Source: Ceratotherium simum simum (Eukaryota; Chordata; Mammalia; Perissodactyla; Rhinocerotidae). From it: a DNA stretch of 64,000 nt. The DNA lies in contig NW_004454195.1 in assembly GCF_000283155.1 (NCBI RefSeq), forward strand, positions 1,594,314 to 1,658,313, written 5' to 3'. The translations under genes were made by a program, and so were the position numbers. Numbering within the stretch: position 1 is the first letter of the stretch; each line of letters opens with the position of its first letter. Below are positions 1-11,610 of this stretch, piece after piece. Below the pieces are notes generated by a model. The model saw nothing but the letters and a program-made list of their open reading frames with translations. It searched no databases and had not been told where the DNA came from.

Positions 1-501
1 AATTGAAAGCAAGATCTTGAAGAGATATTTGTACACTCATGTTCATAGCAACATCATTCACAATAGCCAAAATGTGGAAGCAATCCAAGTGTCCATCAAC
101 AGATAAATGGACAAACAAAATGTGGTATATACATACAATAAAATATTACTCAGCCTTAAAAAGGAAGGAAATTCTCACACATGCTATAACATGGAGGAAC
201 CTAAGGACATTAAGCTAGGTGAAGGAAGCCAATCACAAGAAAACAAATACTGTAGGATTCCACTTATATGAGATATCTAGAGTCGTCAGATTCACAGAGA
301 CAGAAAACAGAGTGGTGGTTGCCAGAGGTTGGAGAGAGGGGAAAATGGGGAGTTTTTGTTTAATGGGCATAGTGTTTCAGTTTTGTAAGATGAAAAGAGT
401 TCTAGAGATGAGTTGTACAGCAATGTGAATGTACTTGATGCTACACACTTAAAAATTATTACAATGGTAAATCTTATGTTGTATGTATTTTACAATTTTA
501 C

Positions 502-509
<8 letters not shown>
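1..509 (+). repeat. LINE-1 3' region (old L1M type)
   Basis: The text resembles the classical L1 3' UTR: cacaatagccaaaatgtgg, gtccatcaacagataaatgg, attccacttatatgagatat, and gaatgtacttgatgctac near the end. It runs off the left edge and ends at a CA repeat. No coding capacity remains. Confidence 0.85.

Positions 510-557
<48 letters not shown>
510..557. repeat. (CA)n microsatellite, about 23 units
   Basis: An uninterrupted AC/CA run follows the L1 3' end, which probably seeded it. It is likely polymorphic. Confidence 0.98.
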
Positions 558-559
<2 letters not shown>

Positions 560-960
560 CTCCATATTTTTTTTAAAAAAGAGTTAGGAATGAGTACACT
601 GAAAACCAGGAAAGTACCGGGCAGTTCCTGAAAGTCTGCAGGGCAGTTGCTTTTTCTTGAGCCATGTCAATCTAACAGAAGGGAACCAGATCTCCATGTG
701 AGATAGAAGTGGTTCCAGGGAGCTGATCTGACCAAGGCTGAGCATATCTGACACAATCTTAGAAAGACTGTTTTCTTCATAACAGGGTGTGTAAGAGTTA
801 GATATGAGAATTCTTTCTACCAATTTCTACCTAGTTGGGAATCAGTTTTAGACTCGCTGCATAAATACTTTGAGATTAGCGCTCACTGAGGCTCCTCTAG
901 AAAGGAGTAGCATAATTAGAAGATGCAGCCCCCTCAGGAGCTTATGAACCATTTAGGGAT
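558..960. other. No recognised feature
   Basis: I see no coding signal, known repeat or regulatory motif that I can support here. Confidence 0.5.
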
Positions 961-1815
961 ATAAGATTTATTTTTTTCATTTGTTCAAAGAATATCTGTT
1001 GAATGTCTACTATGTGCTAGGTTTAGTTCTATTTAGCTCTTGGGATCAGCAGTGACTATAACAAAGCCCCAGCCCTTGTGAAGTTATATTACAGTGGAGG
1101 AAGACAGACAGTAGAAAAACAAGTGAAAATATGATGTGTCAGATGGAGAGAAGTATTATGGAGAAAAATTAAGTGCAGGATGAGAAGAATAGGGCACAGA
1201 GTTCGGGGAAGGCTTTAATGACAAATGCCCAGAGGCTTGAAGGAACTGCAGGTCTGACCTGGACGTCTGGAGGAGAACGTTCCAGGAAGAACCAAGAGGC
1301 CAGTGCGGTTGCAGCACAAAGTGAGCAAGGCGGAGAGCAGAAGATGAGATCCAAGAGGTTTCTGGGGGGTCCAGCTCTCGTAAAGCATTATAGGCTGTTG
1401 TAACGATTTGAGTTATTGCTCTATGGGGGATGGGGAGCCATTGGCAGGTGTTGAGCAAAGTAACGTAATGTGATTAGCCTTTCAAAAGGATCAGTCTGAC
1501 TGTTGTCTTGAAAATAAAGATGGGGGCATTAAAGGCAAAAGCAGGGAGGCTAGTTAGGTGAGTATTGCAATAATCCAGAAGAGAGTTGATGGGGACCTTA
1601 CCAGGCCTGATACTGATTGAATTATGGAGGTAAGGGGGAAAAATGCGGCAAGGATTACTCCAAGGCTTTGGCCCAAGCATCTGAAAGGATGACGCTGCTC
1701 TTTACTGAGATGAGGAAAGCTACTGGAGGATTAGGCTGGGGAGTGGGGAGAAATATTGCCGTGATGGGGAATCAGGAGTCCAGTTTTGAACAGCTGGGTT
1801 TACAATAGAGATATA
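961..1815 (+). repeat. Old interspersed repeat, near-complete copy, family not assigned
   Basis: It begins tttgttcaaagaatatctg then ctactatgtgctaggtt, and later has gggagccattggcaggtgtt, aggatcagtctgactg, aataatccagaagagag and tttactgagatgaggaaagc. This order matches a common ancient mammalian repeat. Fragments of the same family recur at 6290-6670 and 8626-9120. Confidence 0.65.
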
Positions 1816-3870
1816 AATAGTGGAAGATTTCATGAAGTCCCACTCCAAGTACCCAGCGTAGTGGGCACTCAGGAAATATCTGTTGAAATGTTGATGATAA
1901 AGCAGTATATACATAAGTGAAAATTATTGATAGATTTATCTCTAGGTTATGGGTATTGGGCTATATAACCTATAAGGGCTGTTCCATAAGACCAGACGTT
2001 CAAGGATGCAATACAAATTGTTCACAAACGCTCAAGGGAGATTAAAGGAAAGATCAGAGGGGCAGGGCTGGAATAACCCAGGCAGACTTCTTGGAGATGA
2101 ATATGTGAAGGAGAGAGCTTGACATCCTTGGGAGCACTATGATGATAAATATGATAATCGTGGAAATGCATCCGTGAACTCTTCATCGTCACATGGCCTC
2201 CTGCATTTGGTGCTATGCCCACCAAGTTCAAATGCTTGCATTGCTCCAAGGCTGTACATCCATGGCATCTCAGTTGAAAGAGACCTAAAGAAGTTTTTGG
2301 TCTTCTCTTCCTGATAGAAGTCAGGCAAGGGGTCCCTTTTCTCCCTTCCCTCAGGAGATTTATCAGCCTCCCTCAGTCACACGTCTGTCCATTTCACAGT
2401 CAAGAGCCAGCACATTCGCTTTTATTTTAACTCAAATCCCACAAGCCATGTCTTCAGTCACTTCTCTTTACTCCTAGAGAAAATTGTTCTTCCGCCTGTA
2501 AGATAGTCTTTCGTATCCTCAAAAACCATTACAAGAACATATCAACACGCCAGTAACTCTCCAAACACTGAAATAGCCAGTCAAATATTTGTATTCCACC
2601 AGGCACTTGAGTTGAATAATGTATCTATGCCGACAAGAGGGCAAGTGTGTTCTGAGTGGTGAAGAGGCCAAATGTCTGTGAATTAGGGTATGAAACGCAG
2701 GGGCACATGGCCTACAGCTGTTGAACTTGAATTCCTCTTTGAATGCGGTTCCCAGGGCTGAGAGGCACTTCTCAGAGAGGCCTGTGTACATTCACTCTTC
2801 TAAAACCTTCCAGTGCCTGGTGGCTATATCCTCATTCTGACTTGGCCACCATTTTGGGTGCAGACAACAAACAAGAGCAGGTGTTCACATTTATCTTTCT
2901 CAAGTAGCCTCTTGAGGCTCATTGAGGAAGGGTCAAAGAAGGAAGACGCTGAAATAAAGCCTTCCCTCCCCCAACTCTCGTGCCTGCCAGCAGACAGCTG
3001 TTTCAGCCTCTTCCTGCTGCCGCTAATGAAAACATAGCTGGGATTCAACGAAAGATATTATCAGGGTATTGCTTAGAGAAGCCACTTTCTTTGGAGATCT
3101 GCTTAAACCAAAGCACTTGGATTTGTTACCATGGCTGGGAAATTTTCTCCTCCAGCAGCCTTCTCATGAATGACCTATTTTGAATGTGACAGCCGATTAC
3201 ACTTTGGTGGCGTGAATAATTTATTAGGTGCAAGAACACTGTCTATGTAGTGATATTACAGCAGCCTTGCTTGCCTGGCTAATTATGGAGGGTGACAGAG
3301 CTCTGGCCCGTGGTCACAGCTCCTATCCGAAGTTGCCGGGGACGTGGATTGTGTGCGAGCAGAGAAGGAAAGAGGGGAAATGGGGCCAGAGCCTGGATCC
3401 TGCTACCAAAGAAGGCTTTGTGGGTTGAGCAAGCTGTGCTGCGGGAGTCAGATTTCCACTTTCACTTCTGCAAAGTGAAACTGTGCAGGGCCCACGGGGA
3501 TGGATCTTGTGTCCAGCATCCCGATTTTGCATAAAATGTATGTTAGTAGGGGGAGGTGTGGACTGTGAAACGGTGATTTAGGAAGGAAAGGAACGCTAGA
3601 CTCTGAAGCTAGCAAGGATATCGAATGGTTTCCAGGCCTTATCGAGGAGGCACGGGCCTTTTAAACATGGAGCTGGATTCACAGCCCAGGAGCAGGGCTA
3701 GGAGAGCTGCTGCAGAGAGGAAAAGAGTGCCCAGCCAGGAGGAACCTCGGTCACGGCTTCGCAATTATTTCCCCTGTGTTCTAAGCTGCCTTGATACTCT
3801 AGCTCTGCTTGAATTGTAGTGACAGCTTATTTAACCTCACAGAGATGTTTCAGATGTTAATTGGACTCCA
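1816..3870. other. Non-coding, nothing recognised
   Basis: Mostly unique-looking sequence with short chance frames. The part around 3290-3420 is slightly richer in GC but has no splice or coding signature that I can support. Confidence 0.5.
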
Positions 3871-3885
3871 AAATAACATCCACGG

Positions 3886-4073
3886 GGGGCCAGCCCGGTG
3901 GCGTAGTGGTTCGGTTCGGTGTCTGCTTAGGGATTTGCAAGTTCTGATCCCGGTCGCTGACATAGGCACAGCTCATCAAGCCATGCTGTGGTGACATCCC
4001 ACATACAGAAAATAGAGGAAGATGGACACAGATGTTAGCTCAGGGCGCATCTTCCTCACCTAAATAAATAAAT
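3886..4073 (+). mobile_element. ERE SINE with TAAA-type tail and diverged target-site duplication
   Basis: The tRNA-like head ccagcccggtggcgtagtgg is followed by ccatgctgtggtgacatccc, gatgttagctcagggc, cttcctcacc and (aaat)n. Flanking 15-mers aaataacatccacgg (3871-3885) and aaataatgtccatgg (4074-4088) match at 12 of 15 positions and are read as the target duplication. Confidence 0.9.
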
Positions 4074-4088
4074 AAATAATGTCCATGG

Positions 4089-4435
4089 AGATTGTGGAGA
4101 TTAACAACCAGCGACAAAGATTTAAGTAATATGGCTTTTGGGCTCGTCATTCTTCCAAAAATCACCTCCTGAAGTGAACCATCTCAACTTTATGAATTAG
4201 GGAAGGATCAACTTTGGAAAAATTTTTGCATAGTTGGGGGCAGTGAAAAGGAAAGAAATTAAACAAGAAATCAAACAAACATAATATTATGTGCAACAAG
4301 AGCTCTGGCCTAATATTGAAAGAGAAATGAAAATAATTAAAGGAGTTACCTGAAGAAGAAATATTTTTAAAATATGAATGGATAAAAGCAGCTTTTAAAA
4401 TTTTTTCAATAATCAATAGGTGATGATTCATGTGT
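4089..4435. other. AT-rich non-coding stretch
   Basis: No feature that I can support. One long minus-strand frame here is low-complexity and has no coding character. Confidence 0.5.
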
Positions 4436-4439
4436 ACCA

Positions 4440-4905
4440 GTCAAGGTACTATTAGGAAACTGATGGCTCCCTTAAATTAGAATAATTCGAGGAAGGTTTA
4501 TTTTCAAAGAGATGACTTACAAAGGTGTGGGTTGAGTGCCACTGCTGAGTCCAAAAGATGGGAGAGGAAAAGGTTGTAGGACCTGCAAGGAGAGAGCTGT
4601 GTAGAGAGGGCTGCCTGGAGGGGAGCAGTCATCTTTTATGAAGGGACACAGCCAGCCCGATGTGACCTCACAAGGAGAAGCCAGGGAATTAATAGACTTA
4701 CCTCAAGCCCTTCCCTTTTTCCTTTCTCCTGTTGGGGCTCCCCATTGGTCAAACCCAACTGGACATCAGAGGGCAGGGCAGCCGTTGATGTCCAGCTCAG
4801 GGGAACCCCCAGAGTAGAGAGCAAGAGAGAGAGAGGTGGAGAATGGACAGGAAGGGGCAACGTGGGATAACCTACAAGCTAGGGACTGCACTGGGCCTGG
4901 GGGCA
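4440..4905 (-). repeat. Probable LTR-like interspersed repeat, subfamily unassigned
   Basis: Motifs such as gaggaaggtttattttcaaa, ttggggctccccattggtca and tgatgtccagctcagggg recall a common old mammalian LTR-like repeat. I cannot name the subfamily, and orientation is a guess. Confidence 0.4.
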
Positions 4906-5234
4906 TAATATAAATAAATCATTTTGGTGAACCTTACAAAGCTCTTCTTTTATGTTTCCCCTGATAATGAGAGAAAGGGAAGGGATTTATTATGAAATGA
5001 AAATCAATTTAGAATCTTAAAAAAAGACTACACATCAAGTACTTAGCATTGTGTTTACACATACATATCGATAGTTCCAATCACTTCTACATTCATTTTG
5101 AATTATTTTATACTTATTTTAATATCTTTGTGCAATAATACTTATTGAATTAAATTTATACTGTTTACCTGTAAGATCATAACTATAGGAATTTGTAAAG
5201 TTAACGTTCTGCCAAAGTGTTTGTCAGTCTAGAG

Positions 5235-5734
5235 CAGAGGTTCTCAAAATGTGGTCTGAGGACCCCTGAGGTTTCCCAAGACTCTTTCAGAGGGTCCCCT
5301 AGGTCCTCAATAATTTTTAAAAATACAAAGGGGTTTAGTCTTGATTATGTTATATATATATACGTATATATATATATAAAACAACTCCTATAACATATAT
5401 ATAAACATGATTAGGGGCTGGCCCCGTGGCCTAGTGGTTAAGTTCGGCGTGCTCCGCTTTGGCGGTCCTGGTTCAGTTCCCAGGCACAGCCCTATACCAC
5501 TCGTCAGCGGCCATGCTGTGGTGACCTACATGCAAAATAGAGGAAGATCGGCACAGATGTTAGCTCAGGGCGAATCTTCCTCAGCAAAAAAAATAATAAA
5601 TAAATAAATAAATAAGTAAATAAATAAGCCTTTATATATATATAACACATATATGTCATATAAAATATAAAATCGCTAGTCTGGATTATGTTATTGTGTA
5701 ATGGGTCTTGAGACCAAAAAATTGGGAACTGCTG
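5235..5734. mobile_element. hAT-type non-autonomous DNA transposon, split by a SINE
   Basis: The left end cagaggttctcaaaatgtgg and right end aaattgggaactgctg form a terminal inverted repeat (cagNggttcYcaa in both directions). The 8-base flanks gtctagag (5227-5234) and gtctaaag (5735-5742) match at 7 of 8, typical of hAT target duplications. The interior is interrupted at 5414-5628 by an ERE. Confidence 0.75.
5414..5628 (+). mobile_element. ERE SINE nested in the hAT element
   Basis: The head ggggctggccccgtggccta, B-box-like ggttcagttccc, ccatgctgtggtgacctaca, gatgttagctcagggcg and a long (aaat)n tail identify it. It is inserted inside an AT-rich part of the hAT element. Confidence 0.95.
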
Positions 5735-5742
5735 GTCTAAAG

Positions 5743-6289
5743 TATATTACAGAAAATGACCTCTACTTGCAATATAATAATAATAATGTATGAGAAAGCC
5801 AATCTCAAGTTTCTGGATAGAAGGGGATTGTTTGCTACATTTAGGGCATATTTTATTTCCCGTCGGCTTTGAACATTTTGCTGACTATCCTCTACCCATG
5901 CCGCCTTCCAGGTCACTTGGTGCAGAAGCTAGAAGTAGAGGTGGAGGTGGGATTTAGGATTGGGGTAATTTGGCCAAGTGCGTAAGCCTGATTTCAACAC
6001 CCCTGAGACATTCATTCCTGGGACATACTGAAATGCTAAGGCGGTTGGCCAAACAAATTTCCCATTGTGCAAGCAGATATGCGTGACAATGGTAAGGAAA
6101 CAATAGCTTGAGATGTCTACTCCCTTGAGGACCTTATCACTAGTACCAGACACAGGCAAAGGAAGATGGGGTCTTGCTCTCAGCAGTTCAGAAAGCAGTA
6201 AGCAAGACCCAGCTATCACTTCTTAGGTTGAAACATACGTCTGTGCGGCTCTGATGTCAATAAATGCAGGCTTGTTGTGCTCTTTTCCT
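5743..6289. other. Non-coding, nothing recognised
   Basis: No repeat or coding signal that I can support. Confidence 0.5.
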
Positions 6290-6670
6290 CATTTAGTCAA
6301 AATTTATTGACTCTCCTCTACTCTCATTAATATAGAGGTTACAGTAGTGTAACTGGCACTAAGCATAGTTCCTGACATCAAGGAGCTTATAAACTAATGA
6401 GGAGAAGTGTACCAAATATCTATGACAGAAGGAAGGTATGTGTGGGTCTGTGTTCAGGGTACAGTACCTACAGGAGGAGGCAGGTAGAGCATGGAAGGCT
6501 AAGGAAGACTTCATGAAGGAGGTGGTATTTGAACAGGGCTTTATCGGCTAGGCAGGATTTTTAGAGACAAACGTCAGAGGTAAGAGAAAAAACGATGGGC
6601 AATTCTCTGCAGAAAATTTCCAGGCAGTGGAAATGGCCTGAGCAAAAAGGTGGAAGAAAGAATTGTCAAA
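6290..6670 (+). repeat. Fragment of the same old unassigned repeat as 961-1815
   Basis: It shows the order aaaatttattgactctcctc, catcaaggagcttataaact, gaagacttcatgaaggaggt, ggtatttgaacagggctt and aggcagtggaaatggcctga, which is the 5' part of the family seen at 961-1815. Confidence 0.55.
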
Positions 6671-6972
6671 TGTCAGAGCCAAAAGGAAGTATGGTGATCA
6701 AATTGGCCAAACTCTTCATTTGATGGGTGAGGCCACTGAGATCACAAAGGTCAAGATTGGCCCTCAGTTTTCTATTGGCAGAACCAAAATAGAACCCAAG
6801 TGTCTCAACTCGAAGTCCAAGACTCTTTCCAGGGCTGTTTCCTGGACACTGAGCATAGTAGGAAGAGCCAGAGCTTAGGGCTGGCATTGCAGAGTGTTAG
6901 GGGTGCAGCTGAAAAGGCTTCTGGAACCAGGTTGTAGTGCCAAGGCGGCTGGGCGCCCTGTTTGGATCTTTT

Positions 6973-7125
6973 CCAGACCAGTGTTTCCCAAAGTGTGTTC
7001 TGAGATGACTGCAGCAGAACCGTCAGTGTGCTTGTTAAAACAACTGAATTAGAATGGGAGAGGAGGGTGAGTTGAAAATCTGCATTTTAAACTCCTTCCC
7101 AGAGTGATTCTTATGTACTTCATAT
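6973..7125 (+). repeat. MER5-like hAT-Charlie remnant
   Basis: It shows ccagtgtttcccaaagtgtg, then gcttgttaaaac, aaaatctgcattttaaactc and cagagtgattcttatg, the usual order in MER5A-type elements. Confidence 0.6.
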
Positions 7126-7130
7126 ATTAG

Positions 7131-7774
7131 ATAATTAAAAATAAAGAGAAATAGAGAAAGATTGGTGAGAGCAGCAAATGAAGCATTCAGTAGATGTAAG
7201 CAAGGTGGAGGATAGAGTTACAGTATGAGAAAGGAGTTCAAGAATCTTAGAACTGGCAGCATTCCAAGCCATGATGTGGCCATGCATTTGGGTGGCCAAA
7301 TGCCTATAGTGGTAGGTCATAAGAGTAGAGAAGGAATTTCAAAATCAGGGTGTTAGACCTGCTGTCCACATGAATATTAAATATATAGTTATGAAGAGAG
7401 ATTAGATCTCAGTTATATCTGGCTATCTCTCTCCAGGACTAGTCAACTAGACCAAGAATAAAAGCCAGAATGCACCAGCATCATAGGCAGAAGGAATATG
7501 TAGAAGTATAAATGGATAGGGGTCACTAGATATAACCAAATGTCTGGGACCTTCCAGTTAGAGCATCATCTTCACTTGGCAGTGGGTCTTTAGGCATTGT
7601 TCTGAATTCTGTATTGAATATCTGAAGCTCTAAATCAGGAAAGTAAATTGGTTGCATTTTGGATGCTCTTCTGCTTCCTTCTGATAAATTGTGTATTCAC
7701 TAGCATTGATTGGTAGCAGAAAGAACAATCAAGCTGGCATGGCCAATTCTGTTCCCTGACCAAAAAGAGGCTTT
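7131..7774. other. Non-coding, nothing recognised
   Basis: No feature that I can support. Confidence 0.5.
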
Positions 7775-7788
7775 AAAAATGCCTATGA

Positions 7789-7874
7789 ATGATGCAGTCT
7801 GTACGAAAGTCAAAATATAATGATGTACACCTGAAATTTATATAATGTTATAAACCAAATTGACCTCAATAAAA
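7789..7874 (+). mobile_element. 86-base L1 3' end with target-site duplication
   Basis: The sequence tgatgtacacctgaaattta ... aaccaaattgacctcaataaaaa is the extreme 3' end of an L1. Flanks aaaaatgcctatga (7775-7788) and aaaaatgcccatga (7875-7888) match at 13 of 14, so this is a complete but severely 5'-truncated insertion. Confidence 0.8.
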
Positions 7875-8189
7875 AAAAATGCCCATGAGAGAAGAGCAGG
7901 AAAAAATTAATTGAAAGAGAGCATTACAGTGCTGCTGGAGTTCAAACACCCTGTTTTATGATACCAAAAATAATCACAGTTCCCACAGCACCTATAGTGC
8001 TTCCTCTTTCGTAACACCCACCTCAGTTATTCACAGCCGTCCTCACCACCAGGCTCCACGAGATGGGTTCCACGACTTTTGTGTTTACCTCTGTGTCTCC
8101 TGCCCTTAGCAGAGTGCTGGCACCTGAGTTGAAATAATATCTTGTTGAAATAATAGCTATCATTTGTACCTGGTGTTTTCATTTAAGAC

Positions 8190-8625
8190 TGACACCAGGC
8201 AGGAGTCCAGGCACAGCTTAGCTTCAGATCTCTCATTAGGCTGCAATCAAGTGTCAGCCAGGACTGGGTCTCATCTGAAGGCTCAACTGAGGAAAGATCC
8301 ACTTCCAAGCTCACATGGTTGTTGGCAGGATTCAGTCCTTTGTGAACTATTGGACAGAAGGCCTCAGTTCCTTGTCATGTGGGCTTCTCCAACATGGCAG
8401 CTTGCTCCATCAAAGCCAGCAAGGGAGAGAGTCAGCTAGTGAGATGGAAGTCAAAATCTTTTATAATCTAATCACAGAAGTGACATCTGAGCACATTTAC
8501 CATATTCTGTTGGTTAGAAGTGAGTCACTAGGTGCACACACACTAATGGGGAAGGGATTACACATGAGTGTGAATACTAGGAGGCAGGAATCATTGAGGA
8601 CCATCTTAAAGTTGGCCTGCCACAG
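8190..8625. repeat. LTR-like old interspersed repeat, subfamily unassigned
   Basis: Motifs ccaagctcacatggttgttg, ccaacatggcagcttgctcc, tcttttataatctaatcaca and gtgtgaatactaggaggcag occur in the order of a familiar mammalian LTR-like repeat. The short open frames here are repeat-derived. Confidence 0.5.
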
Positions 8626-9120
8626 TGGAGAATGGATTTTAGGGAAGGACAAAGTGGAGGCAAGGAGATAAGGGATATATACAAGAGATGAAGGATGTTA
8701 GAGAAGGATGATGATAGTAGAGCTGGAGAGAGATAACCAAGAATGAGAAGTGTCTTGGAGACACAGTCAACAGGTCTTCTTGATGAATTGAGTGTGGGAG
8801 GTAAAGGAAAAGGAGGAATCAGTGATGACTTCCAGATTTCTGGCCCTCTAGCAACTGGTTGGATATTGGTGCCGTTTATTTTACTGAGATGGTTAAGCAT
8901 AGGGGAGGACCAGGTTTCGCATATAGGAAAGAGAATCAAGAATTGGCCTGCAAGTAATGAATGGGAATTGAGATAGATGCTTGGATAGCTGACCTTAGAG
9001 GAGAGTTCTGAGTTGGAAATGTAAATCTGGGAATCTTTAGCATATGACCATGACTTGAAGCCCTGAATGAGTAGATGAGACCACACTATGCAAGGCCTTG
9101 AATGTAGTGTAAGGTGTTTA
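8626..9120 (+). repeat. 3' part of the old unassigned repeat also seen at 961-1815
   Basis: The order gatgacttccagatttctgg, ccctctagcaactggttgga, tttactgagatggttaagc and gagagttctgagttggaa parallels 1655-1790 in the first copy. Confidence 0.55.
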
Positions 9121-9770
9121 TTTGCACACCAACCCTAGAACCCCATGTAGTCCCCTGAAAAGTGCCCCAACCTATCTTTAGAACTCTCTTTCCACTTGCC
9201 CCAATTCTAACTGTCTGCTAAGGGCAGTATCCAGGTTCCATCCTCTCTCTCCTGCTGATTTTGCTTACTTTTGGGGGAAAGGGGCAGTGTAACATTTGGC
9301 TTAATCCTACTTTGCCTTGTGATCTATTTTACCATTGTCTTAAACAATATCATTCAACTCCCACACTGTTAATCTTTTGAACTCCATTTAGGTTGTAAAG
9401 TCTTTGAGTGGGGGAGGAGTGTTCTTTCTTTTATACCTTGTCCCTTCCTCAGTTCTCCACAAACATTTATTGTTATGAATGAATGTTTCAATAGCAGTTT
9501 TATTTATGACCATCTTAGTGGCTGCCAAGAGGCAAAGGGATGCTGTGGGAGACTTGCAGCAGTTCATATCTTTGTGACTATCAGATTTATTTACCCTGGA
9601 AAGAACTGGGGCATCATTGGAGAGGTGAAAGGAAATGAGAAAGGGGGTAGAAGGAAACACTCGAGAAACCTGGGCTCAACAGAGACACAACTGGGATGAA
9701 CCTAGGTCCAGCCTGAAGAGAAGAGCGAGGATCTACAACAGACAGGCTAATAGAGCCACCATGGCCCATG
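9121..9770. other. Non-coding, nothing recognised
   Basis: No feature that I can support. Confidence 0.5.
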
Positions 9771-9965
9771 TTTTGCAGGTGCCAAAACCCAGTTTCTGCA
9801 CCTGTATCTAAAGTTGATTAAATTGTGTCACCTTGGACAAATCATGTTAACTCTCTTGCATGTTGGTTTTCTCATCCATGAAATGGAAGTAATGGTATCT
9901 ACTACAGGATTATAGTCAGGAATAGATGATACAATGCTTGTAAAGTGTCTGTTCCAGAGCCTAGG
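9771..9965 (+). repeat. MIR SINE
   Basis: It shows tgtgtcaccttggacaaatc, ggttttctcatccatgaaat, ggtatctactacaggattat and gtaaagtgtctgttccagag, the canonical order of a MIR core. Confidence 0.75.
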
Positions 9966-10869
9966 AGGCAAGAAGATAATCAATAAACTGTAGCATTCAG
10001 CGTTGTAAGGACTGGCTCAAGAAGTCAATCAAACTCACTAGGGACTCAAGCATTGACCAGAATAACCAATATTGAAAACACATGAAGAATGACTTGCCAG
10101 GCAGATTGGAATGTTTCATATCATGTGGTCAACACATTTTCTCCTCTGAAGGAATGTCTCTACAGGGGAAGACTAAGTGCTGTCAGAAACTATTTTCTAA
10201 GTTGGATGAAGGGCAGAGGAAAGTGGGTATCTGGAAAAATCCAGCTGCAATGAAGGACTCAGACTCTCAAGGCACTCACTGCTCAGGCTGCCCTTCGTGG
10301 TCTAAGATAGAGACACAGTGACCAGTGCTTGCTCTGGGGTGTCCTTTCTGGCACCAAGAACACTTTGTTCCTATTGTTGTATCTTTAGGTGAGTTATCAC
10401 TTATGACGTAGTTGCTTAAGCTATGGTTTGGGCTGCTCATATTCCGGGCCTGAGGAGGCAGTCTCCTTATCACAACTGGATGTGGGTGTTTTCCATGTTG
10501 ACATGGTCTCCTAGGATGTTCCCTTGTGGTCAATGTCTAAGCTCACTCACAAAGTGACTGAATCCCAAGTTGGGGAGGCGATGCATCTTGCAGTCCCGTT
10601 CTATTTAAAATATTCTAAATACACAATTTATTCAGTATGGTGGCTTTACAGTCTCATACAGTTTCCACTCCAAAAAATTCTTTTTTATGGAATGTTTCTG
10701 TCTGTCAGACAGACCCACACTTTCCTAAAGGAAAGCTGTATGTATAGTTCAAATCCACCAAAATAAAATTAAAAAACAACTCTTTCTCCCCAACATTTAT
10801 ATGATCTCCCTGCACAAATAAGCCCTAGTGGACAGCCCATACAAAGCAGACCTCCCCAGGGGGGCTAAC
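9966..10869. other. Non-coding stretch upstream of the CpG island
   Basis: No repeat or gene is recognised. Being directly 5' of the probable promoter, it may hold regulatory sites that I cannot identify by eye. Confidence 0.45.
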
Positions 10870-11362
10870 NNNNNNNNNNNNNNNNNNNNNNNNNNNNNNN
10901 NNNNNNNNNNNNNNNNNNNNNNNNNNNNNNNNNNNNNNNNNNNNNNNNNNNNNNNNNNNNNNNNNNNNNNNNNNNNNNNNNNNNNNNNNNNNNNNNNNNN
11001 NNNNNNNNNNNNNNNNNNNNNNNNNNNNNNNNNNNNNNNNNNNNNNNNNNNNNNNNNNNNNNNNNNNNNNNNNNNNNNNNNNNNNNNNNNNNNNNNNNNN
11101 NNNNNNNNNNNNNNNNNNNNNNNNNNNNNNNNNNNNNNNNNNNNNNNNNNNNNNNNNNNNNNNNNNNNNNNNNNNNNNNNNNNNNNNNNNNNNNNNNNNN
11201 NNNNNNNNNNNNNNNNNNNNNNNNNNNNNNNNNNNNNNNNNNNNNNNNNNNNNNNNNNNNNNNNNNNNNNNNNNNNNNNNNNNNNNNNNNNNNNNNNNNN
11301 NNNNNNNNNNNNNNNNNNNNNNNNNNNNNNNNNNNNNNNNNNNNNNNNNNNNNNNNNNNNNN
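10870..11362. other. Assembly gap, 493 N
   Basis: A run of N of non-round length, probably an estimated gap size. It interrupts the CpG island, as GC-rich promoters often do in short-read assemblies. Confidence 1.
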
Positions 11363-11469
11363 CCGGCAACTTCACCCGCGCCTCCGCCGCTGCGAGCGCA
11401 CGCGGGAGGGCAGCCGGCGCTGGGCACCGGGCGCCGGGACCCCACTGCTTCCCGCGGCCCTTTGTCCCT

Positions 11470-11610
11470 TCACCCCAGCGAGCGAGCTCAGGCTGTCTGC
11501 AAAGCCGGAGGTGCGGGAGCTGGGCCATTGCATTGGTACGGAGGCTATTATATGCCAGAGAGCCTCAAGTGTCCCCTTGTCATGACAAGGAGCTTGCGTC
11601 TATAGTATAG
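11470..11610 (+). other. RIPOR2: Candidate non-coding first exon of RIPOR2 (left end unknown)
   Basis: A good donor, AG|GTACGT, lies at 11611 within the CpG island. Joined to exon 2 it gives a 5' UTR with an in-frame TGA (11583-11585) upstream of the ATG at 41033, which supports that ATG as the start. The exon's left boundary is arbitrary here because the transcription start may lie in the gap. A second possible donor, ATG|GTAAGG, is at 11887, so the exon could be longer. No transcript evidence is available to me. Confidence 0.45.
11552..11605 (+). other. Upstream ORF in the candidate 5' UTR
   Basis: An ATG at 11552 opens 17 codons (MPESLKCPLVMTRSLRL) ending in TAG at 11603-11605, five bases before the candidate donor. 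A second in-frame ATG is at 11582. If this exon is transcribed, ribosomes would meet this ORF before the main start in exon 2, and it would be expected to reduce initiation there. The Kozak context (ttat before ATG) is weak. Confidence 0.4.

Noticed and set aside
413..631. 72-codon frame with a Thr-His repeat
   Set aside because: It is a translation of the CA microsatellite and the L1 3' UTR.
8577..9086. 169-codon open frame on the minus strand
   Set aside because: It lies wholly in old repeat sequence that recurs at 961-1815.
10797..11610. Open frames of over 200 codons on both strands
   Set aside because: They are mostly translated N from the assembly gap.
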